DNA of 64,000 nt from AC-32 sp045806105 (GTDB taxonomy: Bacteria > Actinomycetota > Thermoleophilia > Gaiellales > Gaiellaceae): assembly GCA_045806105.1 (NCBI GenBank), contig JBJMJY010000072.1, forward strand, positions 1-64,000, read 5' to 3'. The position numbers and the translations under genes were made by a program. Shown here one piece after another: positions 34,453-43,230 of the stretch; positions within the stretch are counted from its first letter, which is position 1; every line of letters begins with the position of its first letter. Below the pieces are notes generated by a model that was given only the letters and a program-made list of their open reading frames with translations, had not been told where the DNA came from and did no database searches.

Positions 34453-36114
34453 TCACGCCGTCTCCTCCACCAGGCGGAACCAGTAGAAGCCCCGCGCGCC
34501 GAAGGTGAGCAGGTACGGCAGCTCGCCGATCGGCGGAAAGCGCGTAAGTCCGAACATCTCCTCGGGCACCAGTCCGGCGAACTCTGCCAATTCGAGCTCG
34601 GCTGCCTGCGCGCTCCGCGCCAGGTTGTGGACGCAGAGCACGGTCTCTTCCTCCCAGCGGCGCATGTGGGCGAAGATCCGCGGGTTCGACGGCGTGAGCG
34701 GCTCGTACGTCCCGAGGCCGAAGACCGGATGCTGCTTGCGCAGCTCGACGAAGCGGTGCAGCCAGCGCAGGAGCGACGTGGGCGTGCGCAGCTGCGCCTC
34801 GACGTTGACCGCCGCGTAGCCGTAGACGGGGTCCATCAAGGGCGGCAGGTAGAGCTGGGCGAAGTCGGCGCTCGAGAAGCCGCCGTTGCGGTCGCCGGTC
34901 CAGTGCATCGGCGTGCGCACGCCGTCGCGGTCGCCGAGGAAGACGTTGTCGCCCATCCCGATCTCGTCGCCGTAGTAGACGACGGGCGAGCCCGGCAGCG
35001 AGAAGAGGATCGCGTGCATCAGCTCGATCTCGTCGCGGCCGTTGTCGAGCAGGGGCGCGAGCCGGCGGCGGATCCCGAGGTTGAGCTTCATGCGCGGGTC
35101 CTTCGCGTACTCGGCGTACATGTAGTCGCGCTCGTCGTCGGTGACCATCTCGAGTGTCAGCTCGTCGTGGTTGCGCAGGAAGAGGCCCCACTGGCAGTTC
35201 TCCGGGATCACCGGGGTGCGCTCGAGGATCTCGTACATCGGCGCCCCGTCCTCGCGGCGGAGCGCCATGAACATCCGCGGCATGATCGGGAACTGGAACG
35301 CCATGTGGCACTCGTCCCCGTCGCCGAAGTACTGGACGACATCCTCGGGCCACTGGTTCGCCTCGGCGAGCAGGACGCGATCGGGGTAGTTCGCGTCCAC
35401 CTCGGCGCGCACGCGCTTCAGGTACTCGTGCGTCCGCGGCAGGTTCTCGCAGTTCGTTGCCTCGTCCTCGTAGAGGTACGGCACCGCGTCCAGCCGGAAG
35501 CCGTCGATGCCGAGGTCGAGCCAGAAGCGCAGCACCCGCAGCATCTCGTCCTGCACCTCGGGATTCTCGTAGTTGAGGTCGGGCTGGTGCGAGAAGAAGC
35601 GGTGCCAGTAGTACTGGCCCGCGAGCGGGTCCCACGTCCAGTTCGACGGCTCGGTGTCGACGAAGATCACGCGCGCGTCGGGGTAGTGGTCGTCGGTGTC
35701 CGACCAGACATACCAGTCGCGCTTCGGCGAGTCCGGCGAGCTGCGGGCCTCCTGGAACCAGGGGTGGTCGGAGGACGTGTGGTTCATGACCAGGTCCGCG
35801 ATCACGCGGATCTGCCGCTGGTGTGCCGCATCCACGAACGTGCGGAAGTCCTCGACGGTGCCGTAGTCCGGATGGATGTCGTAGAAGTCGGCGATGTCGT
35901 AGCCGCCGTCGCGCAGCGGCGACGGGTACATCGGGAGCAGCCAGATGCAGTCGATCCCGAGCCACTCCAGGTAGTCGAGCTTCTCCATCACACCCCTCAG
36001 ATCCCCCATCCCGTCGCCGTTGCCGTCGAAGAACCCGCGCACGTGGATCTCGTAGAAGACCGCGTGCTTGAACCACAGCGGGTCGGACTCGAACCAGTGC
36101 CCGGCTTCGCTCAC
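34453..36114 (-). CDS. treS: Trehalose synthase / maltose mutase
   Basis: A 553-residue GH13 enzyme that interconverts trehalose and maltose. Signatures: HAVFYEIHVRGFFDGNGDGMGDLRG at the N-terminus, DLVMNHTSSDHPWFQEAR, LDLGIDGFRLDAVPYLYE (nucleophile Asp), VLLAEANQWPEDVV (Glu) and LRNHDELTLEMV (Asp). Full length for the family, without the Mak fusion. GTG 36114 overlaps the glgE stop (GTGA). Supplies maltose to Mak. Confidence 0.95.
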   Translation of the reverse strand: MSEAGHWFESDPLWFKHAVFYEIHVRGFFDGNGDGMGDLRGVMEKLDYLEWLGIDCIWLLPMYPSPLRDGGYDIADFYDIHPDYGTVEDFRTFVDAAHQRQIRVIADLVMNHTSSDHPWFQEARSSPDSPKRDWYVWSDTDDHYPDARVIFVDTEPSNWTWDPLAGQYYWHRFFSHQPDLNYENPEVQDEMLRVLRFWLDLGIDGFRLDAVPYLYEDEATNCENLPRTHEYLKRVRAEVDANYPDRVLLAEANQWPEDVVQYFGDGDECHMAFQFPIMPRMFMALRREDGAPMYEILERTPVIPENCQWGLFLRNHDELTLEMVTDDERDYMYAEYAKDPRMKLNLGIRRRLAPLLDNGRDEIELMHAILFSLPGSPVVYYGDEIGMGDNVFLGDRDGVRTPMHWTGDRNGGFSSADFAQLYLPPLMDPVYGYAAVNVEAQLRTPTSLLRWLHRFVELRKQHPVFGLGTYEPLTPSNPRIFAHMRRWEEETVLCVHNLARSAQAAELELAEFAGLVPEEMFGLTRFPPIGELPYLLTFGARGFYWFRLVEETA

Positions 36115-37886
36115 CGTTGAACGTGGAGGATGTGGGCGCCGCCCGGCGCGAGGCGGACGTAGTTGCGGCCGATGCGCCAATGGTGGTCGGCGTCGGCGAG
36201 CAGGTCGCGGACGGTGAACGCCGGCGGCAGCCCGAGCGCGGCCGGGACGACCGCGACCCCCTCCTGCGCGCCACGCGGGTCGAGGTTGACCACCACGAGC
36301 ACGTCGTCCTTGGCGTAGGCGACCAGCTGCTCGTTCTCGGTCTCGAGCCAGCGCAGGTTCTCGAGGCGCTGGAACTGGGCGTGCTCGCGCCGGATCGCGT
36401 TCAGCCGCCGGACGAGCGGCAGCAGCTCGCCGTCGAGGCGCCGGCGCTTGAGCTCGTACTTCTCCGAGTCGAGGTACTCCTCGCTGCCGGCCGCCGCGGG
36501 GAGGTTCTCGAACGACTCGAACCCCGAGTAGATCCCGTAACTCGGGCTCAGCGTCGCCGCGAGCACGAGCCGCGCCTCGAAGGCCGGCCTGCCGCCTCGC
36601 TGCAGGTACTCGTGGAGGATGTCGGGTGTGTTCGCGAAGAAGTTCGGCCGCAGGAAGGGCGACCACTCGAGCAGCCGCGCCATCAGCTCGACCAGCTCCG
36701 CCTTCGTGTTCTTCCAGGTGAAGTAGGTGTAGGACTGCTGGAAGCCGACCTTCCCCAGCGTCGTCATCATGGCCGGGCGCGTGAACGCCTCGGAGAGCAG
36801 CACCAGCTCGGGCTGCCGCTCGCGCACCTCGGCGATCAGCCACTCCCAGAACGGCACCGGCTTGGTGTGCGGGTTGTCGACGCGGAAGACGCGCACGCCG
36901 CGGTCGATCCAGAACAGCATCACGTCGCGCAGCGCGTTCCAGAGGCCCTCGCGGTCCTCGCTCTCGAAGTTGACGTTGTAGATGTCCTGGTAGCGCTTCG
37001 GCGGGTTCTCGGCGTACTTCAGCGTGCTGTCGGGACGGCGGTGGAACCACTCCGGGTGCTCGGCCAGCCACGGGTGGTCGGGCGAGCACTGGATCGCGTA
37101 GTCGAGCGCGATCTCGAGGCCGTCCTCGCGCGCGGCGGCGACGAGCCGCTCGAAGCCCTCCAGCGTGCCGAGCTCCGGGTCGACCGCCGTGTGGCCGCCC
37201 TCCTCCGAGCCGATCGCCCACGGGGAGCCCGGGTCGTCCGGCCCGGCCTCGAGCGCGTTGTTCGGGCCCTTGCGGTTGGTGCGGCCGATCGGGTGGATCG
37301 GCGGCAGGTAGAGCACGTCGAAGCCGAGCTCGGCGAAGCGCGGCAGCTGCGCCTCGACGCCCTCGAAGCCGCCCCACGAGCGCGGGAAGAGCTCGTACCA
37401 GGAGCCGAAGCGCGCGACCGGCGAGTCGACGTCGACGTTCAGCGTCTGCGACCGCGCCAGCTCGAGCCGCGCGCCCGGCTCAGCGGCCAGCGCCTCCTCC
37501 ACGGTGAGGCTCTCGCGGCCGAGCAGCAGCGCGCCCTCGGCGAGCTCGCTCGACAGGTCCTGCTGCCGGCCCTCGACCTTGCGCTGCAGCTCCCACTGGA
37601 ACGACCGCACGGGGTCGACCCAGGCGTCGATGCGGTAGCACCACCGGCCGCACGAGTCGGGGGTGAAGGACGCGGCCCAGCGGTCGTTGCCGAGCTCGGT
37701 CATGGGCGTCTCGCGCCAGCGCGTCGCACTCAGCCGCTTCGTGCGCAGTGCCGCCCCGAGCACCTCGTGGCCGTCGCGGAAGATCGTCGCCTCCACGCGC
37801 ACCTCGTCACCGGCGCAGGCCTTGACGGCGTAGCGCCCGCAGTCGACGAGCGGGCTGATGTCCTGGATCTGGATGCGGGAGGCCAT
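36111..37886 (-). CDS. glgE: Alpha-1,4-glucan:maltose-1-phosphate maltosyltransferase
   Basis: A 591-residue GH13_3 enzyme that extends alpha-glucan by maltosyl units from maltose 1-phosphate. The barrel shows LYLPPIHPIGRTNRKGPNN, NPPKRYQDIYNVNFE, nucleophile Asp337 (VFRVDNPHTKP) and general acid Glu366 (LLSEAFTRP). The N-terminal S-like domain (1-105) forms the dimer in the family. About 60-100 residues shorter than the mycobacterial enzyme. ATG 37886 is the best start. It leads the operon and diverges from malQ, with 50 bases between. Confidence 0.95.
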   Translation of the reverse strand: MASRIQIQDISPLVDCGRYAVKACAGDEVRVEATIFRDGHEVLGAALRTKRLSATRWRETPMTELGNDRWAASFTPDSCGRWCYRIDAWVDPVRSFQWELQRKVEGRQQDLSSELAEGALLLGRESLTVEEALAAEPGARLELARSQTLNVDVDSPVARFGSWYELFPRSWGGFEGVEAQLPRFAELGFDVLYLPPIHPIGRTNRKGPNNALEAGPDDPGSPWAIGSEEGGHTAVDPELGTLEGFERLVAAAREDGLEIALDYAIQCSPDHPWLAEHPEWFHRRPDSTLKYAENPPKRYQDIYNVNFESEDREGLWNALRDVMLFWIDRGVRVFRVDNPHTKPVPFWEWLIAEVRERQPELVLLSEAFTRPAMMTTLGKVGFQQSYTYFTWKNTKAELVELMARLLEWSPFLRPNFFANTPDILHEYLQRGGRPAFEARLVLAATLSPSYGIYSGFESFENLPAAAGSEEYLDSEKYELKRRRLDGELLPLVRRLNAIRREHAQFQRLENLRWLETENEQLVAYAKDDVLVVVNLDPRGAQEGVAVVPAALGLPPAFTVRDLLADADHHWRIGRNYVRLAPGGAHILHVQR

Positions 37887-37936
37887 GCTGGGCTCGGTGT
37901 CCGTTTGGATCCGCCCGGAACCGTAAACAGCGCGCC

Positions 37937-39175
37937 GTGGACCTGACGCGGTCGAGCGGCGTGCTCCTGCATCCGACCTCCCTTCCGGGCGGGCGCCTGG
38001 GCGAGGAGGCGTACCGCTTCGTCGACTGGCTGGCGGAGGCGGGGCAGTCGTGGTGGCAGGTGCTGCCGCTCGGGCCGCCGGACGAGCACGGCTCGCCGTA
38101 CCGGGCGCGCTCGGCCTTCGCCGGGTGGACGGGTCTGCTCGCGGAGCCGCGCGCGCCGGTCTCCGAAGACGAGGTCGAGGACTTCGTCGCGCAGCATTCC
38201 TACTGGGCCGGAGAATGGGCCGCGTTCGCGGGCGGGAGGGCCCTCGCGGGGCAGGTGCGGTTCGAGCGCGAATGGTCGGCGCTACGGCGCTACGCGGCGG
38301 CGAAAGGCATCCGCATCTTCGGCGACCTCCCGTTGTACGTCTCCGACAGCGGCGCCGACCTCGCCTCACACCCCGAGCTCTTCGAGACGCGGCTCGTCGC
38401 GGGCGCGCCGCCCGACGAATACAGCGGCACGGGCCAGCTCTGGGGGAACCCGACCTACCGCTGGCGCGTCGCGCGGCTCGAGGGCTACCGCTGGTGGATC
38501 GAGCGGTTCCGCCGCACCTTCGAGCTCGTCGACCTGACGCGGCTCGACCACTTCCGCGGCTTCGTCTCGTACTGGGCGGTGCCAGCGCGCGCGAAGACCG
38601 CCAGGAGCGGCCGTTGGCGGCGCGGCCCGGGGATCGAGCCGTTCGAGGCCGCCCGGCGCGAGCTCGGCGAGCTGCCGCTCGTGGCGGAGGACCTCGGCAG
38701 CGTCACGCCCGCGGTCTACACGCTGCGAGACCGGCTCGGCATCGCGGGGATGGTCGTGCTGCAGTTCGGCTTCGCGGGCGGTCGTTCCAACCCGCACCGA
38801 CCGGAGAACCACCGCGAGAACGCGGTCGTCTACACCGGGACGCACGACCACGACACCGCCCTCGGCTGGTGGTCGTCGCTGTCGCCGCGGGCGCGGGGGA
38901 AGACAGGGCTCGACACGTCCGACCCGGCGTGGTCGCTGGTCGAGCTCGCGCTCGCGTCGCGGCCGCGCCTGGCGATCGTCCCCGTGCAGGACGTGCTCGG
39001 CCTCGGCAGCGACGCGCGGCTGAACACGCCGGGCCGCCGCGACGGCAACTGGTCGTGGCGGCTCCGCCGCGGGCAGCTCACGAGCGAGCACGCCGCCCGC
39101 CTGCGCGAGGCGACCGCCGCAGCCGGACGTACCGGCGCGAGACGCAGAAGAGGCCGCGCGGCCTCTTCCCGCTGA
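37937..39175 (+). CDS. malQ: 4-alpha-glucanotransferase (amylomaltase), short form
   Basis: A 412-residue GH77 enzyme that transfers alpha-1,4 glucan segments. Visible: SSGVLLHPTSLPGG, WWQVLPLGPPDEHGSPY, IRIFGDLPLYVSDSGADL, LTRLDHFRGFVSYW (nucleophile Asp), LVAEDLGSVTPAV (Glu) and YTGTHDHDTALGWW. About 80-100 residues shorter than typical MalQ. GTG 37937 is divergent from glgE. The last codons read RRRRGRAASSR over a hairpin (39147-39168), suggesting the natural end may be blurred. Confidence 0.92.
   Translation: MDLTRSSGVLLHPTSLPGGRLGEEAYRFVDWLAEAGQSWWQVLPLGPPDEHGSPYRARSAFAGWTGLLAEPRAPVSEDEVEDFVAQHSYWAGEWAAFAGGRALAGQVRFEREWSALRRYAAAKGIRIFGDLPLYVSDSGADLASHPELFETRLVAGAPPDEYSGTGQLWGNPTYRWRVARLEGYRWWIERFRRTFELVDLTRLDHFRGFVSYWAVPARAKTARSGRWRRGPGIEPFEAARRELGELPLVAEDLGSVTPAVYTLRDRLGIAGMVVLQFGFAGGRSNPHRPENHRENAVVYTGTHDHDTALGWWSSLSPRARGKTGLDTSDPAWSLVELALASRPRLAIVPVQDVLGLGSDARLNTPGRRDGNWSWRLRRGQLTSEHAARLREATAAAGRTGARRRRGRAASSR
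39147..39168 (+). terminator. Palindromic terminator overlapping the malQ end
   Basis: GAAGAGGCCGC and GCGGCCTCTTC form a perfect 22-base palindrome just before the malQ stop (39175). It would fold as a 9-base GC-rich stem with a GCGC loop. The hairpin lies in coding sequence, and no T-run follows. Confidence 0.55.
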
Positions 39176-39227
39176 TCGCGCGGCGGGAGTCTCGTCCACG
39201 CGCGCGGCGGGCGCTACGCTCGCGCGC

Positions 39228-40826
39228 ATGGTCACGCTGAGCCTCAGCAACGGCGACAGCGCGCTCCTCGCGGTGCTGCTCGCGGCCGGGCTGCTGCTGC
39301 TCGCAGTCTCGCAGTTCGTCCGCATCCCGTACCCGATCGTGCTCGTGCTCGGCGGCTGCGTGGTCGGGTTCGTCCCGGGCGCCCCGCACGTCGAGCTCTC
39401 GCCGGACCTGGTGCTCGTCGCGGTCCTGCCGCCGCTCCTCTACGGCGCCGCCTTCTTCACCTCGCTCCGCGAGCTGCGCACCAACGTGAAGGCGATCAGC
39501 CTGCTGGCGGTTGGCCTTGTCCTGCTGACGATGCTCGCCGTCGCAGTCGTGGCGCACGCCGTCATCCCCGGCCTCGCGTGGCCCGGCGCGTTCGTGCTGG
39601 GCGCGCTCGTCTCGCCCACCGACCCGACTGCCGCGACCGCGATCGCCCAGCGTCTGGGTCTGCCGCGGCGGCTGATCGCGCTGATCGAGGGCGAAAGCCT
39701 CGTCAACGACGGCACGGCGCTCGTCGCCTACCGCTTTGCCGTCGCCGCCGTGGTCACGGGGAGCTTCTCGATGACGGAGGCGTCGTGGAGGTTCGTGGTG
39801 AACGTCGTCGGCGGTGTCGCGATCGGTCTCGCGGTCGGCTACCTGATCCGGCGGCTCCGGCGCCGGCTGGACAACCCACCGGTCGAGATCACGATTGCGC
39901 TGCTGAGCGGCTACTTCGGCTACCTCCCAGCCCAGGCGCTCGGCGTCTCGGGCGTGCTGGCCGCGGTCACGGTCGGCATCTACATGGGCTGGCACACCCC
40001 TGAGCTGACGAACGCGCAGACCCGCCTCCAGGGACAGGCGGTATGGGAGATCGTGTTCCTGCTGCTGAACGGGCTGCTGTTCGCGCTCGTCGGGCTCCAG
40101 CTGCCGACGATCCTCGACCAGCTCTCCGGCCGCTCGACCTGGACGCTCGTCGGCTACGCGGCGGTTGTCAGCGCGGTCGTGATCGGCGCGCGCATCGGCT
40201 GGCTGCTCGCCACCTATGTCGTCGCGCTGTTCAGCCGCCGCGCCCGGGAGGACGACCCCGCCCCGTCATGGCAGGCGAAGGCCGTGATCGCGTGGTCCGG
40301 GATGCGCGGCGCCGTCTCGCTCGCGGCCGCGCTCGCGTTGCCGCTGACGACCGATGCCGGCACCGGCTTCCCCGACCGCGACCTGATCATCTTCCTGACC
40401 TTCGGCGTGATCCTGGCGACGCTCGTCCTGCAGGGCTTGACCCTGCCGGGCCTGATCCGCGTGCTCGATCTCGAGGACGACGGCCTCGAGGAGAAGGAGG
40501 ATGCGAAGGCGCGGATCTACGCGGCTGAGGCCGCCCTGGAGCGGCTGGACGAGCTCGTCGACGAGGAGTGGGTGCGCGAGGACACGGCGGAGCGCATGCG
40601 CGGCCTCTACGGGTTTCGCCAGGAGCGCTTCCGCTCGCGCTTCGACCCCGACGGCGACGGATCGTTGGAGGACCGGTCGCTCGCGTACCAGCGCCTGCGC
40701 CGCGACCTGCTCGACGCCGAGCGCCGCGCCGTGCAGGACCTGCGCCGGCAGGGCCGCATTGACGACGCGGTGATGCGACGGGTCGTCCGCGACCTCGACC
40801 TCGAGGAAGCGCGGCTCGACCTGTGA
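39228..40826 (+). CDS. Na+/H+ antiporter (CPA1 family)
   Basis: A 532-residue antiporter with twelve or so helices through residue 405 and a cytosolic tail of about 120 residues. Key blocks: VLGALVSPTDPTAATAIAQRLGLP, LIEGESLVNDGTALV (with the ND pair of the exchange site) and KAVIAWSGMRGAVSLAAALALP. The tail is highly charged and helical (RIYAAEAALERLDELVDEEWV). ATG 39228. The stop overlaps the YcaQ-like start (GTGA). Confidence 0.92.
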   Translation: MVTLSLSNGDSALLAVLLAAGLLLLAVSQFVRIPYPIVLVLGGCVVGFVPGAPHVELSPDLVLVAVLPPLLYGAAFFTSLRELRTNVKAISLLAVGLVLLTMLAVAVVAHAVIPGLAWPGAFVLGALVSPTDPTAATAIAQRLGLPRRLIALIEGESLVNDGTALVAYRFAVAAVVTGSFSMTEASWRFVVNVVGGVAIGLAVGYLIRRLRRRLDNPPVEITIALLSGYFGYLPAQALGVSGVLAAVTVGIYMGWHTPELTNAQTRLQGQAVWEIVFLLLNGLLFALVGLQLPTILDQLSGRSTWTLVGYAAVVSAVVIGARIGWLLATYVVALFSRRAREDDPAPSWQAKAVIAWSGMRGAVSLAAALALPLTTDAGTGFPDRDLIIFLTFGVILATLVLQGLTLPGLIRVLDLEDDGLEEKEDAKARIYAAEAALERLDELVDEEWVREDTAERMRGLYGFRQERFRSRFDPDGDGSLEDRSLAYQRLRRDLLDAERRAVQDLRRQGRIDDAVMRRVVRDLDLEEARLDL

Positions 40827-41824
40827 CGCGCGTCGTCACGCCGGAGCAGGCCCGGCGGATCGCCGTTCGCGCGCAGCTCCTCGACGGCTCGGCGACGAGT
40901 GTGCTCGACACGGTGCGCCGGCTCGGCTTCCTGCAGATGGACCCGATCGCGACGGTCGCGACGCCGCAGCAGCTCGTCCTCTTCAGCCGCCTCGGGCCGT
41001 TCGACTCGTCCGAGCTCGACCGCCTGCTCTGGCAGGACCGGAAGCTGTTCGAGTACGACGCCTTCATCTACCCGGTCGAGGACCTGCCGCTGCAGCGGGC
41101 GCGGATGGCGAAGTTCCGGCGTGGCGGCAAGCTCAAGCGCGACGAGTGGATCCGCGACTTCCTGCGCGTGAACGCCCGTTTTCGCCGACACGTGCTGCGC
41201 GAGTTGGAGCGGAACGGGCCGCTGCTCTCCCGCGACCTCGAGCACGACCTGATGCCGGCGGGCCAGGGGCACCGCTGGTGGGGCGACCGCCACGTGCGGC
41301 TGATGCTCGACATCCTGGCGGCGCGCGGCGAGATCGCCGTGGCCGGCCGCAACGGCAAGCAGCGCGTCTGGGACCTTGGCTCGCGCGTCTTCCCGGAGAC
41401 GGAGACGCTGCGCTGGCGCGAGGCCGAGCGCGAGCTCCGGCGGCGCAAGCGGCGCTCGCTGGGCGTCTGGCGCGCGCGCAACGGCGAGTGGCACGCCGAC
41501 CACGACGTGAGCGACGAGCCGGTGCCCGAGAGGGCGGTCCTGCTTTCGCCCTTCGACCGCCTCGTCCACGACCGCGACCGCGCCGAGGCGCTCTTCGGCT
41601 TCCACTACCGGCTCGAGATGTACGTGCCGAAAGCCAAGCGCGAGTTCGGCTACTACGTGCTGCCGCTGCTCGTCGGCGACCGCCTCGCCGGGCGCGCCGA
41701 GCCGCGCTTCGACCGCAAGGCCGGGACGCTCGAGCTGCTCGGCGCGTGGGGCGACACCTCGCGGCTGGACGAGGCGCTCGCCCCACTCGCCGACTGGCTC
41801 GGAGCTGTCAGGACGCGAGCGTGA
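40823..41824 (+). CDS. YcaQ-type winged-helix DNA glycosylase
   Basis: A 333-residue HTH_42 protein close to E. coli YcaQ, a glycosylase that unhooks DNA interstrand crosslinks. The family motif is LGFLQMDPIATV (residues 35-46), where Gln and Asp form the Q-x-D pair. The C-terminal landmarks are YRLEMYVPKAKREFGYYVLPLLVGDRLAGRAEPRFDRKAGTL. The start is coupled to the antiporter (GTGA). The stop overlaps that of the GerMN lipoprotein by 17 bases, convergent. Confidence 0.88.
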   Translation: MTRVVTPEQARRIAVRAQLLDGSATSVLDTVRRLGFLQMDPIATVATPQQLVLFSRLGPFDSSELDRLLWQDRKLFEYDAFIYPVEDLPLQRARMAKFRRGGKLKRDEWIRDFLRVNARFRRHVLRELERNGPLLSRDLEHDLMPAGQGHRWWGDRHVRLMLDILAARGEIAVAGRNGKQRVWDLGSRVFPETETLRWREAERELRRRKRRSLGVWRARNGEWHADHDVSDEPVPERAVLLSPFDRLVHDRDRAEALFGFHYRLEMYVPKAKREFGYYVLPLLVGDRLAGRAEPRFDRKAGTLELLGAWGDTSRLDEALAPLADWLGAVRTRA

Positions 41825-42683
41825 CCGGGATCCGCACCTCGTGCGGCGGCTTGCCCGTGCCTGCCGCGTCGTCGTCGTGGACGACGATCGTCCCGGGCTG
41901 CTCCTTCTTCACCTTGAAGGTCACCGGCACCGAGTAGGTCCCGCGGCAGCCGGTGCCGCACGTCGCGGTCGTGAACGTCTTGCCCACGACGTCGCCTTTC
42001 GCGTTCAGGATCTCGACGGTCACGTTCGCCTCGAACACGTTCGCGCTGCCGGAAACCGTGACGGGGCTCGTTACCCGCGTGTCGGGAGCCGGCTTGGTCA
42101 CGGTAATGGGCGGAAGCAGGTCGGCGTAGTCGTCGCGACCGACCGGGTGGTCGAGCACGATGCCCTCGCTCGAGAACACATTCACCGGGGTGCCATCGAG
42201 GCGGAAGCGCACCTTCTGCACGGTCGGGAACTGCGTCAGCGTGTAGACGACCTGCCCGAGGCGCATCTGCATCGAGTGGGAGCCGCCGCCAGACTGGTAC
42301 TCCGAGGTCAGGTCGACGGTCGCGAGGCCGTTGCGGATGCCGATGCCGAGCAGCCGCGTACCGGCCGGGACCTCCGAGCTGAAGCCCGCCGCGCGCTCCC
42401 GGGTGGAGGGCCCGCCGAGCAGCGCGTCCATCGCCGTGGTGGCGACGAGCGGCGTCGGGTCGTGGGTGCGACGCACCGCCACGAGGCCGTCGTCGCGCGC
42501 GAACCAGACCTCGAGCGAGACCTGCGTCGGGGTCGTCGTCGAGCCGGTCTGCTCGGGCGAGGTGGTCGTCTCGCCCGTCGTCGGCTTCCCGAGCGAGACC
42601 GCGTGCTCTGAGCCGCAGCCCGCAGCCGTGATCCCGAGCCCCGCGGCCAGCACGAGCCCGACGAGCGCCAGCAGCTTCTTCAT
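41808..42683 (-). CDS. GerMN-domain lipoprotein with Gmad2 domain
   Basis: A 291-residue lipoprotein: signal peptide with lipobox (ITAAGC, Cys about 23), Thr-rich linker, GerMN domain (about 55-170, SLEVWFARDDGLVAV, LLGGPSTRERAAGFSSEVPAGTRLLGI) and a Gmad2 immunoglobulin-like domain (about 190-285). Related proteins occur on spore-germination complexes in Bacillus but also in non-sporulating actinobacteria, where the role is unclear. ATG 42683. Confidence 0.85.
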   Translation of the reverse strand: MKKLLALVGLVLAAGLGITAAGCGSEHAVSLGKPTTGETTTSPEQTGSTTTPTQVSLEVWFARDDGLVAVRRTHDPTPLVATTAMDALLGGPSTRERAAGFSSEVPAGTRLLGIGIRNGLATVDLTSEYQSGGGSHSMQMRLGQVVYTLTQFPTVQKVRFRLDGTPVNVFSSEGIVLDHPVGRDDYADLLPPITVTKPAPDTRVTSPVTVSGSANVFEANVTVEILNAKGDVVGKTFTTATCGTGCRGTYSVPVTFKVKKEQPGTIVVHDDDAAGTGKPPHEVRIPVTLAS

Positions 42684-42723
42684 GACCCCCTCCTTCGACG
42701 CGTCACTGCGCCTTCTTGCGTCC

Positions 42724-43206
42724 TCATGGCTGGTACTGCTGCTCGAGGGCGACGATCGGCGCCGGGTACGCGTTGCCGATCCGGATCCAGAAGCCGGCCC
42801 TCGGCTCGAGCAGCCGGCGGTGGTGCGGGTTGCGGCCCTTGACGATCGCGCCCAGCTCCGCGACCGAGATCGAGGTCGTGCCGATCGGGCCGCCGCGCGC
42901 CAGCACCGTCACCTCTGCGTCGCGGCGGACGGCGAAGGTGAGCGTGCGGTGGCTCTCGTCGACGATGTAGTAGTCGTTCGAGACGGGCTTGCAGCCGCAC
43001 GCGCGCTCCGCGGCCAACCCGGTGAGCCACAGCGCGGGGTCGAAACGCAGCTGGTAGCGGCCGTGGACGCGCTCGACCGAGCGCACGTGGCCGTAGAGCA
43101 CGAGCTGCTTCGGCCTCGCGCCCTGGGTGGACGATGCGGCCGCGAAGGCGGCCGTCGCGGCGACGATGGTCGCCGCTGTACCGAGAATCAGGAGCGCCAG
43201 CTTCAT
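42724..43206 (-). CDS. Exported protein of unknown function
   Basis: A 160-residue protein with a signal peptide (residues 1-23, LALLILGTAATIVAATAAFAA). The mature part has a Cys-Gly-Cys (ERACGCKPVSNDYYIVDE) and strand-rich surroundings (RTLTFAVRRDAEVTVLARG). I do not recognise the family. It lies 41 bases upstream of the GerMN lipoprotein and just downstream of the histidine kinase on the same strand; an envelope location is inferred. ATG 43206. Confidence 0.7.
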   Translation of the reverse strand: MKLALLILGTAATIVAATAAFAAASSTQGARPKQLVLYGHVRSVERVHGRYQLRFDPALWLTGLAAERACGCKPVSNDYYIVDESHRTLTFAVRRDAEVTVLARGGPIGTTSISVAELGAIVKGRNPHHRRLLEPRAGFWIRIGNAYPAPIVALEQQYQP

Positions 43207-43230
43207 GGGAGCCTCCGTGTGGGGGACGGC

